64,000 bases of DNA, taken from the NCBI GenBank assembly GCA_018524725.1, contig JAEUWP010000333.1, positions 124,001 to 188,000 on the forward strand. Reading direction: 5' to 3'. A model generated the notes under the pieces. That model worked only from the letters and a program-made list of their open reading frames with translations, had not been told where the DNA came from and did not search any database. Both the position numbers and the translations under genes were made by a program. Positions 49,085 through 63,469 of this stretch are shown one piece after another; within the stretch, counting starts at the first letter, position 1; the number at the start of each line of letters is the position of its first letter. This stretch comes from Podaxis mareebaensis. Taxonomy: Eukaryota; Basidiomycota; Agaricomycetes; Agaricales; Agaricaceae.

Positions 49085-49826
49085 GATGTCGAAATTGAAA
49101 GGAGGAACGGGCGCGGAGGAATTCCTTGTCAGGGGGAGCGCCGTTTCTCTCTTCTTCACAGTATTTGTAGTAAAGCAGAGAGCCAGGGTTAGTAATGAAA
49201 CATGACGGTTGCTCATTCGAATTCTGGGGTACGGTGACCTCGGTGGTCAGGGGACCTACATTGGACAGTGGATAACACGAAGAAGAGTAATTAGCTCCTA
49301 TTCCAGCTCAAGACGGAGGTGGAGACGCGGCAAGGCGAGGACATCATAGGCCATCTCGGCGATGATCCTGGATGGATGTCAGAATGGGTTGTATACATTT
49401 ATTTGACACAGATCTGAAATCATCAATTCGGTGATTTCGTATGGCTAGAGCCAGCCTAAATCAAAGCAACTGCATGTAGTGGGAATTTTGTGCTATTATG
49501 CATGATGGTGCTATGTCCCTGTCAAAACCGAACCTCCCCGTGACACCCTTTTGATGGGTGTCTTGATCACTCTAGCTCCACTGTCAGACGTACATGTCTC
49601 GTACAAGCATTTACAACCATGTGTATGCGATAGATTGCGCTAATTTGCATTTGCTTAAGTATGGAACGATATCAACTCTCTATCAGCGTTCCGGCGCGGC
49701 ATATTACCCTAAGCGGCTCTCTAAGTCCATTCTTCTGGGAGCTATATTAGGCATGGTTTGAGCCGAGCAAGCCTTGTTGACTCTCCACCGTCGACTCCGC
49801 CAGTGCACACCTATCCAGGAGAAGCT
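49085..49826. other. Divergent promoter region of DUF6593 gene 2 and 5'-nucleotidase
   Basis: 740 bp with no gene. Should hold both promoters; no clear TATA box singled out. Confidence 0.45.
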
Positions 49827-51717
49827 ATGCACCTGTCAAAGCTCCTCTTAGCCGCCCAAGTGTGCCTGGCGCAATCTTTGCTGTCGCTAGGCAATCCTGA
49901 CGTGAGGGTGGACCGCCTCGTCTCGCAGCGCCACCAGCTACAAGCACGCGATGTTGGCTTCACCAATGAAGGGAACAATCGCGGCAGTGGGCACGGGAAA
50001 AGCGGGGGATGGAAAGACCCGCGGAATTTCGAGATTTCGTTCTACCACATCAATGACGTGCACGCGTAAGGTTTCGGCTGTTTACTGTGTCCTGTCGTGT
50101 CAATTGATTTGTGTCCCTCTGCAAGCCATCTCGACGAGTTCCGATCCAGCGGATCTACCTGCACGGACCCGACAAAAGGTTTATCGGATTATTACCTGAT
50201 TGTTACCACCGTCCTCCTAACAACTAACATTTGTATGCAGGCTGTGTTGGTGGATATCCCCGTGTGAAGGCTGTGGTTGAACAGCAACGTCCCAGTCGGA
50301 AGAACTCACTGTTTCTGAATGCCGGAGATGAGTTCCAGGTATGACCAACTCTGGTCTTAGGCTAGTATCCTGATTGAGTCTAATGGCATAGGGAACCCTG
50401 TTCTATACAGTCTACAAGGGCGAAAAGATCGCGCAAACTCTCAACCAGCTTGGTTTTGATGCTATGACTCTCGGGAATCACGAATTCGATGACGGCGATG
50501 ATCTCTTGAGCGACTTCCTGGCCAACCTCACGTTCCCTATCATTTCCAGCAACATTCACACTCAACACCCCAAGCTCTCCAAGCACCTCGTTCCTTTCAA
50601 AATCTTTAAAAATTACAACCTCGCCCTCTTGGCTGTTACTACTGAGACCACCCCCAACATCTCCAATCCCAGCAATCTCACTACGTTCGAGGATCCCGTT
50701 ACTGCCGCCCAACGCACCGTTAACCTCATCAAGAGATATCACCCGAACGTCAAGCGTATCATCGCGCTCACGCACATAGGGTACGCCGAGGATATACGTC
50801 TCGCCCAGAACACGACGGGCATTTCCTTGATTATCGGCGGTCATTCACACACCCTGCTCGGAAACATCACCGGAGCCGCTGGTCCATACCCTACAATTGC
50901 CAATAACCTGGATGGCGACGAGGTGTTTGTCGTGACAGCGTACAGGTGGGGAGAGTACTTGGGTTATATTGATGTTGAGTATGATCGTCGTGGCAAAATT
51001 GTCTCCTATGAAGGTGCTCCGATCCACCTCACAAATGCGACTGCGGAAGAACCGGGTCTCAAGGCACAAGTCAAGGAATGGGCAAAGGCTTTTGACGTGT
51101 TTGCTCGCACCATCATTGGCTTCACCCAAACCACTCTCGTCCAAACCACCTGTCAACAAGGCGAATGTACCCTCGGAGACGTCACCGCTGACGCGATCCA
51201 GGCCTATCGACCAAATTCTGTCGCTGCCATCATGAATGCTGGTGGTATCCGCAGCCAGATTGATGCCGGTAACATCACTCAACAGCAAGCATTGGAATGT
51301 TTCCCCTTCGGCAACAGTATCGTCGAGCTCGACTTCACGGGTGCACAATTGTGGGATGCCTTTGAGAGTATTGTTTCAAAAGTTAGCGTCAATAATGGTC
51401 TGGCTGTAACGAGCTTCGTCCAAGTGTCGAGGAGTGTTCGCTTCACGTATAATCCTTCGAACCCAAACGGAAGCAAGCTCATCACGCTGACTATCGATGG
51501 CCAACCTGTCGCTCTCTCACAGGCGTATCGTATCGCCACCATTGATTTCTTGGCCCAAGGAGGTGACAACTTTTGGCCAGCGCGCAGTGGCTTTGCCACA
51601 TTGGACAGTCTCGATCAGGTCTGGAGTCGTTATGTCCAGGAGCACAGTCCCCTCAACTACCAATTAGAAGGGCGTATTTCGGTGACCACAGAGATGGTAC
51701 CCCAGAAGGGGAGTTAA
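49827..51717 (+). CDS. Secreted 5'-nucleotidase / metallophosphatase (UshA-like)
   Basis: Calcineurin-like phosphoesterase plus 5'-nucleotidase C-domain; releases phosphate from nucleotides outside the cell or in the secretory path. ATG 49827 chosen for the signal peptide (HLSKLLLAAQVCLAQSLLSL). Introns near 50067-50128, 50180-50240 and 50341-50391. Metal motifs in order: FYHINDVHAHLDEF, LNAGDEFQGTLFY, MTLGNHEFDDG, ALTHIGYAED, IIGGHSHTLLG. C-domain: CTLGDVTADAIQAYR, NAGGIRSQIDAGNITQQQAL, FPFGNSIVELDFTGAQLWDA, and the substrate-stacking type loop YRIATIDFLAQGGDNFW. About 580 residues; no GPI-like tail, so probably free. Confidence 0.93.
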
Positions 51718-51751
51718 TCGAACGCAGTAGTTCCATCATAGATTTGCGCCT

Positions 51752-53525
51752 TTATAGAACGTCTCCAATGTCATACATGGAAAATAACTCTAAGCTCCGA
51801 ATTATTTCCTCGAAGTTTCCAAATGTCTGACAAACTATTAGCAAACATGATGCGTGGAATGAGAATGAGTACTGACTTCTAGGCCGAGGACAAAATCCTC
51901 GTCGATCATGAATGAATTACAGGATGTCCGAAATAACAACGGCCACCTTTTTGTTGGCATGATGTGCGCAATAGGCTCGCGGAAAACCTCAAAATTACTT
52001 GCTGGAGCATCCTGAGGTGGACCTTGGTTCTTGTTAAAATCAAGAATTACTACGTCCCACTGTTCGGCATCCAGGGGCATGAGAACCCGAGTTCCCTGAA
52101 CGTACCTGGAATGCATGAACGCTACGAGTGCTACTACGAGTGACGGATAAAAACATACCTCAACCAATTGCTACTAAGTTGCACTGGAATGACGAAGACC
52201 TTGCGATGGCTCCATATATCCCAAGGTACTTCTGGCGGCTCACTTATCGCGCCGTTCGTTTGCATATATGGCGTAAAGGCCGAATGTTCGATGAAGAATG
52301 TAGCATGAGCGAGTGAGCCATTGAGGAAACGCGTGGACACGACATATACACGTGCGTCAGGAGCTGTCGTAAACATTGTCCCTTGGCGCGGTCTTCCTAG
52401 GAAAGGACCGGTGTGAGAGTACAGGGATGAAAGCTGGATTCCGGGAAGGAGCGCTGGGAACATGAGTTTTGCGGCACAGTGTGGCGGCACAACCGGTTTA
52501 GTCGGATAGTTGATATTGTATACGTATATACACCCGTTGTTCTCCGTGGAAAAGATGGCGTAGGAACGTGGGCCCAAATGTTCAAATGACCGGGTGCCAG
52601 ACGGAAGTTGCAAATTGGGACTCATAGAGTTCTCAGTTGTGTCGGACGTCAAGTTAGCGCTCTATCGATAGGTCCATGATCCCACTTACTAGAAGCACCG
52701 TTCCCGTCTTCCAGTCCCAAAGAATGAGATGGGGTGATCCAGGACCAGTAGAGAAGAAGAGGGAGAGCACGTCAGACGCAAGCTGAATGGTGACAGCTGA
52801 TAGATCATTTCCACGAGGATTAAATGGGATATTAAATTGAATGACTGGTTTGTGGGCTTCAGGATGGGGAATATTCGTCGAAAGAGTTCGGACGTGAAGA
52901 TTTACTTGGCGGTTGTAGGGGACGACATCTGGCCTACACAACGACGGTTGAGATATTATTGATACGGAACCGAGAACAGAAACGTACAAGCGATCGGCCT
53001 CGATCATAACAATAAGATCTTGTGTTGGGTCAAGGGCGAAATCTTTGATGTGAAAACCTAGTTGAGCTCGTACGAGCTGTCGTGCGGGGGTGACGAGAGA
53101 CGGGAGCCAATGTATAGTCAGCGTAGAGCCATCCGTCTTGGCAAATACACCAGCAACAAGTTCATACGCGATGCACTCTCCGGTAATGGGATAGGTGTGT
53201 GTCGGTGTCCTCTCGAGTTCAGACATCGACCAGAGATGTGTGAGTTGCTTCAGCGCGCGAATTCTAGTTTCGTATGAGTACTGTCCTTCGGACGTATCGA
53301 TCATCCCGTGTTTCTCAAGCCTATATTTGTATTCGAATTCTGGATATGTTTGGAGAAAAACTCGGAAACCTTTGGAAACCTAGTGTGATGAATCAATTCA
53401 TCATGAGCTATTTGATCAAAATAACTAACGTATGGGCTTACCAGAAGACATGCGTACAAGGAGTCCCCATCAAGGCGACGCAATATCTCGCGAAGGATGT
53501 CTATAGGGAGGTCGACGAGATTCAT
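51752..53525 (-). CDS. F-box protein with beta-propeller-like C-terminal part
   Basis: Exon 1 (ATG 53525) is a compact F-box: NLVDLPIDILREILRRLDGD, SLYACLL. The intron (gtaagccc...cactag) joins L to VSKGFRVFLQTYPEFEYKYR. The middle part (IALKQ-type repeats such as KDFALDPTQDLIVMIEAD, SPHLILWDWKTGTVLLVSG) suggests WD-like blades. A last intron joins GLE to TFGNFEEIIRSLELFSMYD, stop at 51752. At least five exons. Likely an SCF substrate adaptor by family knowledge. Its stop lies 35 bp from the stop of the convergent 5'-nucleotidase. Confidence 0.85.
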
Positions 53526-53654
53526 TACAATATATCAGGGAAGATGTGGCCGTTGACCATTTGGATTGTGTAATGAACATGCTCATCACGTGATATTACG
53601 TCGTGGCTGTATCTCATTTCAAGTGTTGCACTCAGCTATCTATCACCGACCAAC

Positions 53655-54131
53655 ATGCTCGTTCACCACCTCGTACTTACATTCCTACTCCTTTGCCTCC
53701 ATATATCTCATGCGCAACCAACGCCATGTACCTACGCCTGCCCCTCCGTTGATGACCTCGGGCAGGTCCTCCTAAAACGCGCTCTGGCAATACCTTATGA
53801 ATCAGACTACTCAGTCTTTGAATGTGTGTATGTGGCCTTGCTGTTGCTACCCACTCATCCTCCCTGATGAGACACCTCAGCTACGGTGAAGTGAAAGCAA
53901 ACCCAAAAATACACAGCTGCTTTTACAGGAAGGTGAACTCGGGGTCATTGAACTGATTTCCTCTACTGACGTGGGCTCAAAAAGTCGGATGGAGAGGAGG
54001 CATTGGGTGCCCAAACGAACAAGTGCCCCCCGAAAGCAATATCTTGTTCTGAGAATCCAAAATCCTTCTCGTCCCCGGGACATCCTGAGGTTCCGCCCTG
54101 GGTGGAAAATGGGCGGTGGCTGCTTTATGTG
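53655..54131 (+). CDS. Probable small secreted cysteine-containing protein
   Basis: ATG 53655, signal peptide (LVHHLVLTFLLLCLHISHAQ), then PTPCTYACPSVDDLGQVLL and SDYSVFEC, the CxYxCP start seen in many short secreted proteins of Agaricomycetes. The frame must splice after FEC; candidate introns begin at gtgtatgtgg and gtgaaagc (acceptors cctcag, ttacag) and lead into EGELGVIELISSTDVG, open to about 54131. The 3' exons are unsure, and the tail may be non-coding. Confidence 0.5.
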
Positions 54132-55786
54132 AAGGAAAACCATCCCTGACCCCATTTTTGTCGTCGTTCATGAAGTAGAATGTTGACCCACCAACGTTTT
54201 CCCCTCATCACCTAACAGCCTAACCCTAGTACACATTCTTTCTCATTTTCGAGAATTCCTTGTCATACTGTAGCTCCTCCTACCGATGACCCTCCTCCGC
54301 CCCCAAACCTCCAGTTTCCGATGTTGAATCAATCCGTCTCACCTTCCTACGCACCAAGGTCACAAATTCTTATTTTGTTGCTCGTTCCACGCACTGTACC
54401 GACTCCTTGGTCTAACTTCGTCCTTGTCTCTTACTCCTGGTTTTTTTAGTGGGGGCCACTGATACATTAGACCGCATTTACGTAGGCGCAAATTATATTC
54501 GACACATTACCCACTCTGAGGTGATAACACGAACCAATTATCCCAATTGACGTCTAGCAAGAGATCATCCAACATCTATCACCTTCAGCGAATTCTCTCC
54601 CCTGCCTCATCAATAAGTTTCCTTGTCGATTGCCTCGACCTCTGATCAGCTCCAGTCTTTGGAAGGGTCGTCCTTCGGCCGAGTCAGAAATCCAAGAGCT
54701 TGGGTCGCGTGTCGCCCCAAAACGCTGTTTGGCCCGGGGGTACCCTCGGCATTCCAAGAGCGTTATACCGACTCTGGCGTGTTTCGTGGCTCGTTGTCGC
54801 AGTCAGCATCAGCCTCTAGCTTCATCTCGAACGGAGTAACTGACAGAGATCTCCTATTATCCAGCAATGCTAGATGTATGAGTATCCTTGCGTTGGATTC
54901 TTTACAGATGGGGTCGTAAGACGGCTGGAGAGTACGCGGGATGGCATCTTTCAAGAAGAGCTCGTTGTGGGTGTGACCTGTTCTGAACGAAAGTCGGGGG
55001 GTCTAATTGTGAAGCAGGAAGGGTGCTTCAGGCCGCTTTTTCTACGTCTCCTGGGCTTAAGATTCTGAGGGTGTGCTACTCGGCCAAGCCAGCAGCAAGA
55101 GAGGTTGTGTAGGCCATGAATGGTAAGTGCATTTTGGTGGAGCCTATGATTGAACGGTCTCTCCGTTATTTCATGTGTTGAACCCTTACTTGCACCTGAT
55201 CCCGTCAGCTTTGCGTCTTGTATACTTATGTCATTCCGTAGCATGTCAAGGCGTTCACAACAAACACTCCGTGTGAACGTATAATTGCGAGCTTCTTTCG
55301 TCATCTTAGTCGATGCCAGCTTGATGCTGCTAGCCAGTTATATAAACCAAAACAACAGTCTAAGGCGTACAATTACATTCATATTCGCACTTCTCGGCGT
55401 CTCTCTAACAACAACATTACACACAAATCGCCATGATCAAAACCAAAAACACCCACTATGACGCATGAGTAGAATGCCTGGAAGCGAAACAGAAAGGAGT
55501 GTAATGTACGCAAAAGGGGGAGGGAACGATGGGGAGGTAAGGATATCTGTAAAAATGTAGTAGTATATCAGGAAATGGTCAAGGGCGTGGGGTAAACGGT
55601 AGGTGCTTGTATCACAGTAACGGAGATGTTAACCTATTAATCGCGGAAAGGTCACATAAAATTGATGAAGCGTGAAGAAAACTTGCGAGCAAGCAAAGGT
55701 TGGACAATGATGGGAAGAACAGCAGAGAAAGATATGCAACATGACAGAGATCAATCGATTTAACTCGCAGAACAGGTAACGGCCCA
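54132..55786. other. 1.65 kb without a supported gene
   Basis: Ordinary-looking spacer and the SRPK 3' UTR at the right end. Plus-strand open frames near 54623-54919 have no family support. Confidence 0.45.
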
Positions 55787-58473
<2,687 letters not shown>

Positions 58474-60754
58474 ATGTCCTCCTCCTTCTCAGCACGTCTG
58501 GCAGCAGAGTCCGCCCGCGCAGATGCTGCCGAGAATCAGGTTGCTGACCTCTTAGCACAAATACATCTCCTTCACAGAGAAAAACTTCAACTCCGCGCGG
58601 ATCTCTCCAGAACACAGCAGGAGCTCCAGCTTTGGAAGATCCAGCTCGAGCTTGCACAGAAAGGTGCATAACCACAGCACAAACCAATGTCCTGTGGCTG
58701 ATGTCCTCCAGAAATTCTCCGTGCACAACAAATCGTCGACCAGGTCGACCAGGCTCGTGCAGATGCCGAGGAACGTGCACATCGTAACCGCCAAAAAGTC
58801 CGTCGTCTGCTTGAGGAGCGTGCGGTCCAGATAGCCATGGACGAGGGCCGCCGTCTTGGCTTCCAAGAAGGTCTCGAGCTTGGCAGGCGCAGACAACCTC
58901 AGCTTTCCCTCCCACCCGTGGCGCCTCCACAGCCTCGCACCGCTCCTCGTCCTCCGTCCAGACGATCCTTTGCTACTGGCAACCCTGCTCCCCGTGGCAG
59001 CCCCGCACCAGTGCCCCCTGTCGTCCCTGCTGCTCCAGTATCTGCTCCAGCAGCCGAGCCTCAACCTCGGCCACCATCTTTAATCGCTGTCCCAGATCCC
59101 GACTCTAGCCATCCTCCAGAACACCAGGCCTCTGACCTCCACGATTCCATTCCCATCCATCCAGTTCCTACCCGCAATTCTGTCGACAATCTCCGTGAAT
59201 CCTTTGATGTCCCCCCTGATAATTACATTCCCATCGTTCGCGAGGGTGATTCCGGTATTGCCCTCCCCCCTCCCCATGAATGGATAAATCACCCCAACAG
59301 ACAACGGAGCGACAGTCATTCTACTCGTCCACGAAGCGACAGTCATCCTACTCGTCCACGAAGCGACAGTCATCCTACTCGTCCACGAAGCGACAGTCAT
59401 TCTACTCGCCCGCGAAGTGACAGTCAATCTACCCATCCACGGAGCGACAGCAGGGCATCAGCCAATTCAGCCCGACCAAGGAGTAACAGTCGTTCCACTG
59501 TTCAGTCCCCACCTCTTGTCCCCTCCCTGAGGGAATCTTTTCATCCTCATCAGCCTCGGACACCACCATCTCGATCAACAACGCCACCTAGTGGCTCCTC
59601 CCATCAATCCTCTCACATCTCCCAGTTCGACATGGTCGGACCACCCGGCGAGCCAAACAGGAGACCTCTCGATCCCCGCCCCATAATGACCCAGCCAGAA
59701 CGCATAGCGGACGAGTGGCGATCCCAGAATTCGGATATCCTGGCCACAAGACAAGGCGATTCTTTGCCACCTGACGCCATCCCAGTATGCTATCCTCTTT
59801 TCCTTATCAAGTCCTTGCGCCATTTTGACCTTTTTTTTTCCAGCGTCCCATGTCATCGGAACCTCTTCGCCCCGTTCGCCCCGCTCCGTTTGAGCGGCCG
59901 ACGACAACCGATCCTATTCGCTCGCGTACGCCAAAGCCCATCAACGTCCCGCGCAAAACGCGTCAAGTCGTCCTTCCTGTCCCAGCCCCTAGCGTCTTTT
60001 ACGACCGAGATTCGAAGCCTTCCGGAGAATGGCTGAGATCTAGGTTCCAGAAAGAACGCTCGGCCTCAAACGCCACCATACCAAACATTGATGTCGAGCC
60101 ACCGGTAAAAATACCTCATTGCTACTCGAATCACCTTTTTGACACTTGTTTACTTAGTCACAGTCGCCTACCAACTCGGAAAGAACCGTTGTGGATCCCG
60201 TGTTACTCACCCCTGAACATGCCAACCGATCCACACTGCTTTCTGATCTTGACAACTCATCGTCAGTGGCACCCACATCCACCACTTATACCATACACGC
60301 CCAACACCCCACATATCATCCCCCTCCTGTGATTCGCGATGATGGTGCTGGCGAGTATATCGCTGGTATTCTTCCAAGCGAAAAATTCCTTCCACCGGGA
60401 TTTGTCCCTCTCAGTCCCATCCCCATTCTTTCCAACTTGACCTCCATCCCTGAGTCTTGTTCCCGATCCGATACAAACGATAACCCCCCTTCTCCAAAAC
60501 ACAACGACACGGCTTCTCCAACTATGACAGGGAAGCCGTCAAGCCCCGGACTGATCTACTCCTCGGTGCCTGTACCTGGTCCCCTAAGCGGCTTGCCGTA
60601 TCAGAGTTTTTACACGAGCCCAACCCCTCACGCTCCGGATATTATGGTGATGAGAACTGAAATCGAACCCACGCGACGCGAACGCCATGACCCCCGCACT
60701 GCGCGGTCTCCCGCGCCTTTGAACCGACCGTTCTCGATCTTCTCCGATGAGTAA
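58474..60754 (+). CDS. Coiled-coil, low-complexity protein with RS-containing 9-residue repeats
   Basis: ATG 58474. Residues 1-120 are a heptad-like coiled coil (AESARADAAENQVADLLAQI, REKLQLRADLSRTQQELQLW, ARADAEERAHRNRQKVRRLL) with one intron (gtgcataa...cctccag, K-EILRAQQ). Then a Pro/Ser/Arg-rich disordered region holding tandem RPRSDSH(S/P)T repeats at 59305-59454, followed by three more exons of disordered sequence (RTPKPINVPRKTRQVVLPVP, GEYIAGILPSEKFLPPGFVP) to TAA at 60752-60754. About 660 residues. No known domain. The RSDS repeats are possible kinase targets and the neighbour is an RS-specific kinase; the link is inference. Confidence 0.8.
59305..59454 (+). repeat. 27-bp coding minisatellite
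   Basis: Five full units of cgaagcgacagtcatYctac plus tcgtcca, then a partial sixth, each coding RSDSH(S/P)TRP or a close variant. The last units drift (RSDSQSTHP, RSDSRAS). Confidence 0.9.
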
Positions 60755-61028
60755 TGGTGTATCGTTAGTTGCATGTGCATTATATGTACTTTTTCCTTCT
60801 TGTCCTGTATGTATGTATTTCGAGCAGCATGGACATGATCATCTGCGAAGAATTCATTATTAATAACCGGGTAAGAATGCTATTCATAGCGGCCTTCTAT
60901 CGAGAATCCATCATGTGCTACATCAACCTCAAGGTCGTAATCCGGGATACCAATGCGTCTTCGGTCGATCCCATGGTCTAGGCTTTACAATCATTGGTGG
61001 GAAGATATAACGCATATAGGTCTGTCTT
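60755..61028. other. 3' region of the RS-repeat gene
   Basis: AT-rich UTR-like DNA, no gene. Confidence 0.5.
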
Positions 61029-61598
61029 CTAACGTGAACGGGGGCCGGGCGAATGTGTGTATGTCGATAGTTGCAACCTCACGAGTCGGCACCTACATTC
61101 TGTTCTCGGCGGTCCTTTGACGTCCACGTAAGTCTTTTCCTTCGGAACAAAGGCTTGGAACCCTAGACGCGAGGATCTCCACGTTATGTGTTCTGAGCCC
61201 TCAAAGTAGTGTCCAGCTGACTTGGCTAGATGAAGTGCAATATCGCCATCTATGTGATCTCCCTCGAAGATCACGTACGCTTTGAGGGACCCTTTCTTGT
61301 ACTTCAAAGCATACGTCGACCAATGAACGTTTGACCCGGCATGATGGAGGGGATGACAGATGTTTTCGCAGACCCGAAGCTTGTGCCTGTGATATTTCAC
61401 GGAGAGGGCTAAAAATAAGGATCTACGGGACCACTGAGTGTGTGCCTGTTCCTCGACTCTACACTGCGATACCTCCGCCACGTCAATGACAAGTGGTGCG
61501 TAGAAAACGTCGTTTGGGGAGGCACCGAGGAAGCAATTCAATTCAGGACATGGTGTACCTTGTTTCGGAGATTGCAGGAACCGGGGCATCCTATCCAA
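61029..61598 (-). CDS. Possible hypothetical protein
   Basis: 189-residue open frame. The middle reads like protein (YALKYKKGSLKAYVIFEGDH, SEHITWRSSRLGFQAFVPKE) but no family is recognised and the ATG context and ends are uncertain. It might be part of a spliced gene. Not supported by any neighbour. Confidence 0.35.
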   Translation of the reverse strand: MDRMPRFLQSPKQGTPCPELNCFLGASPNDVFYAPLVIDVAEVSQCRVEEQAHTQWSRRSLFLALSVKYHRHKLRVCENICHPLHHAGSNVHWSTYALKYKKGSLKAYVIFEGDHIDGDIALHLAKSAGHYFEGSEHITWRSSRLGFQAFVPKEKTYVDVKGPPRTECRCRLVRLQLSTYTHSPGPRSR

Positions 61599-63469
61599 GG
61601 CTGGAGGATTGAATCGTCCCTACAGGACAGATCAAATGCTTTCTCAGGAACAATCTCGGGGCCGACACCCTGATCCCCCTTTCCCCACGTGGATTTGCCA
61701 AGCTCTCCTGCTCCTCTTCCCACTTGCATGTCCACTGTGGAGGGACTTGGGTTTGTATGCACCCATCATTGTACTCAAGATGGGCTATTGATTACACGCC
61801 CCGCGCTCCTCGGCCGATTTGACAGGTCCATTGGAAGATTTCTCCACGACAGACCTCGGATAGACGTACAACAAAAAAATCATTGATTGTGATCATCACC
61901 TCACCTTCCCCTTTTCGCGAGGAGGATTCATTCGGAATTAAAAACAACAACTGGCCAATCTTGCTCCGTAGACGGATCGCATTTGAGGCTGAGCATCTTC
62001 ATCCCCATTTTATTCCGTCAGTCAGAATTACCCGGAACTTCGCTCCATTGACCTGGTCAAGGGCCCCTCTATCTCTGGAGGGTCCGTGAGCAGCATGCAT
62101 TGGCTCGACGTGGTTTATCTTGACAGATCATGACAAGAAGTTGTGTTCTTGTTCTCGGGGTGGGGAATACTTGGAGAAAGAAAATCACGACGTAATTTGG
62201 TGGGTAACTGATGCCGATTACGGGAGCCATTCCCGACGTGCGTCCGCATGACAGGCCATACTTATTTTCCTGAGAAAAGGTGGCGTTAAAACCTTGGAGC
62301 CGACAGAATAACAAATGAGTAATATAGGTTGTGTGTGGATTGAAAGGAGATGAGTGCTAGACCCGGCGAGTGATAAAAATGTGATTATTCCCAGCCTCTC
62401 CGTGACGATAAGCTTTCTTTGGGGCTTGCGACCCTCAACCGCAACCTGCCGGAGACGCCCATTTGTTGTTTCGATCTTTTCATGGACAGATGACATTCGA
62501 CATGACAGGGATTGATAAGGCAGATTGTTGAATCTAGACTGGGTCCTATATGCCGATGGTCAGGAAATGCCAATTGGTCGGCCGCTCGAATGATTCCAGG
62601 GAGGGTTTCTATCAAGCTTTCTGATATATCATCGTCGATCATGATCTCTGTACGTTGATGTGGGACCACCGATCAAGCAAAAGCACAGAGCAGGTGAACG
62701 TTCGTGCCCCCCCTCTTGCAAGGAATTCCGAATTGTTATCAGGCATTGCATAGGGAATGATCGGGAGAAAACAAGAACCAATGAGTTATCACAGCTAGCG
62801 GATCAGCAACCCCTGTCAATCAGTGGTTTGAGATTCCTCAATAAGTCATGGGACAGAATCCCATCAAATATGTACTAAACTAGATCCAATCCTTTGTTTG
62901 TATTGTCTTGCGACGTTTCGCGCTTTGTCTCCGGAAAGCTGGTTTACCTGTTGTTTACGAAACGAGGCATAAATGAAAATTTCAACAGTGCGAAAATGTC
63001 CGGTTGATACGGCTCGTGCGCCGTTGAGACAGCCACGAACGAAGCTGTGCGAGTCTATCGAGGATTGTTGGGCACTGTTCGCTTCCGGGAAGGGATAGCG
63101 CCAAATGTTGTCTGACAGATCAACGAGTAGTGGGTGGAGATGAAAAAAAGAATCATTGACAGCAGGACTTGAGCGGGTGAAGAAAAGGTACCGAGTACAT
63201 AGAGAGTTGTCAAATAGGTTGTTGTGTGCCTCTGGAGCATCGCCACCAAGTCTAGGTCTGATGCGCCAGGTGTTAACGAGGCCGACGTCAGACCATTTGC
63301 CAGAGGAATGCCGGCGAGCGGGACGGCAGATGTGACCCTGAGCCGAAACAAGGGAATTGAGACTCCGACGGTTCCTAGGTTCAGATTCCGCTGAGATTCA
63401 AGCTGAGCGCGATCCCAGGATTGGCCCCATCCAGGCACCTTTATATCCCTCTCTCTCCCTTCACCCCTC
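61599..63469. other. 1.9 kb without a supported gene
   Basis: Only short open frames without motifs. The right end should hold the promoter of the zinc-finger gene; a pyrimidine-rich tract (ccctctctctcccttcaccc) lies just before its ATG. Confidence 0.45.

Noticed and set aside
59080..59436. Minus-strand repeat frame (TVASWTSRM units)
   Set aside because: Reverse reading of the 27-bp minisatellite in the plus-strand gene.
59305..59454. CRISPR-like direct repeats
   Set aside because: Units are contiguous and in a eukaryotic coding exon; there are no spacers.
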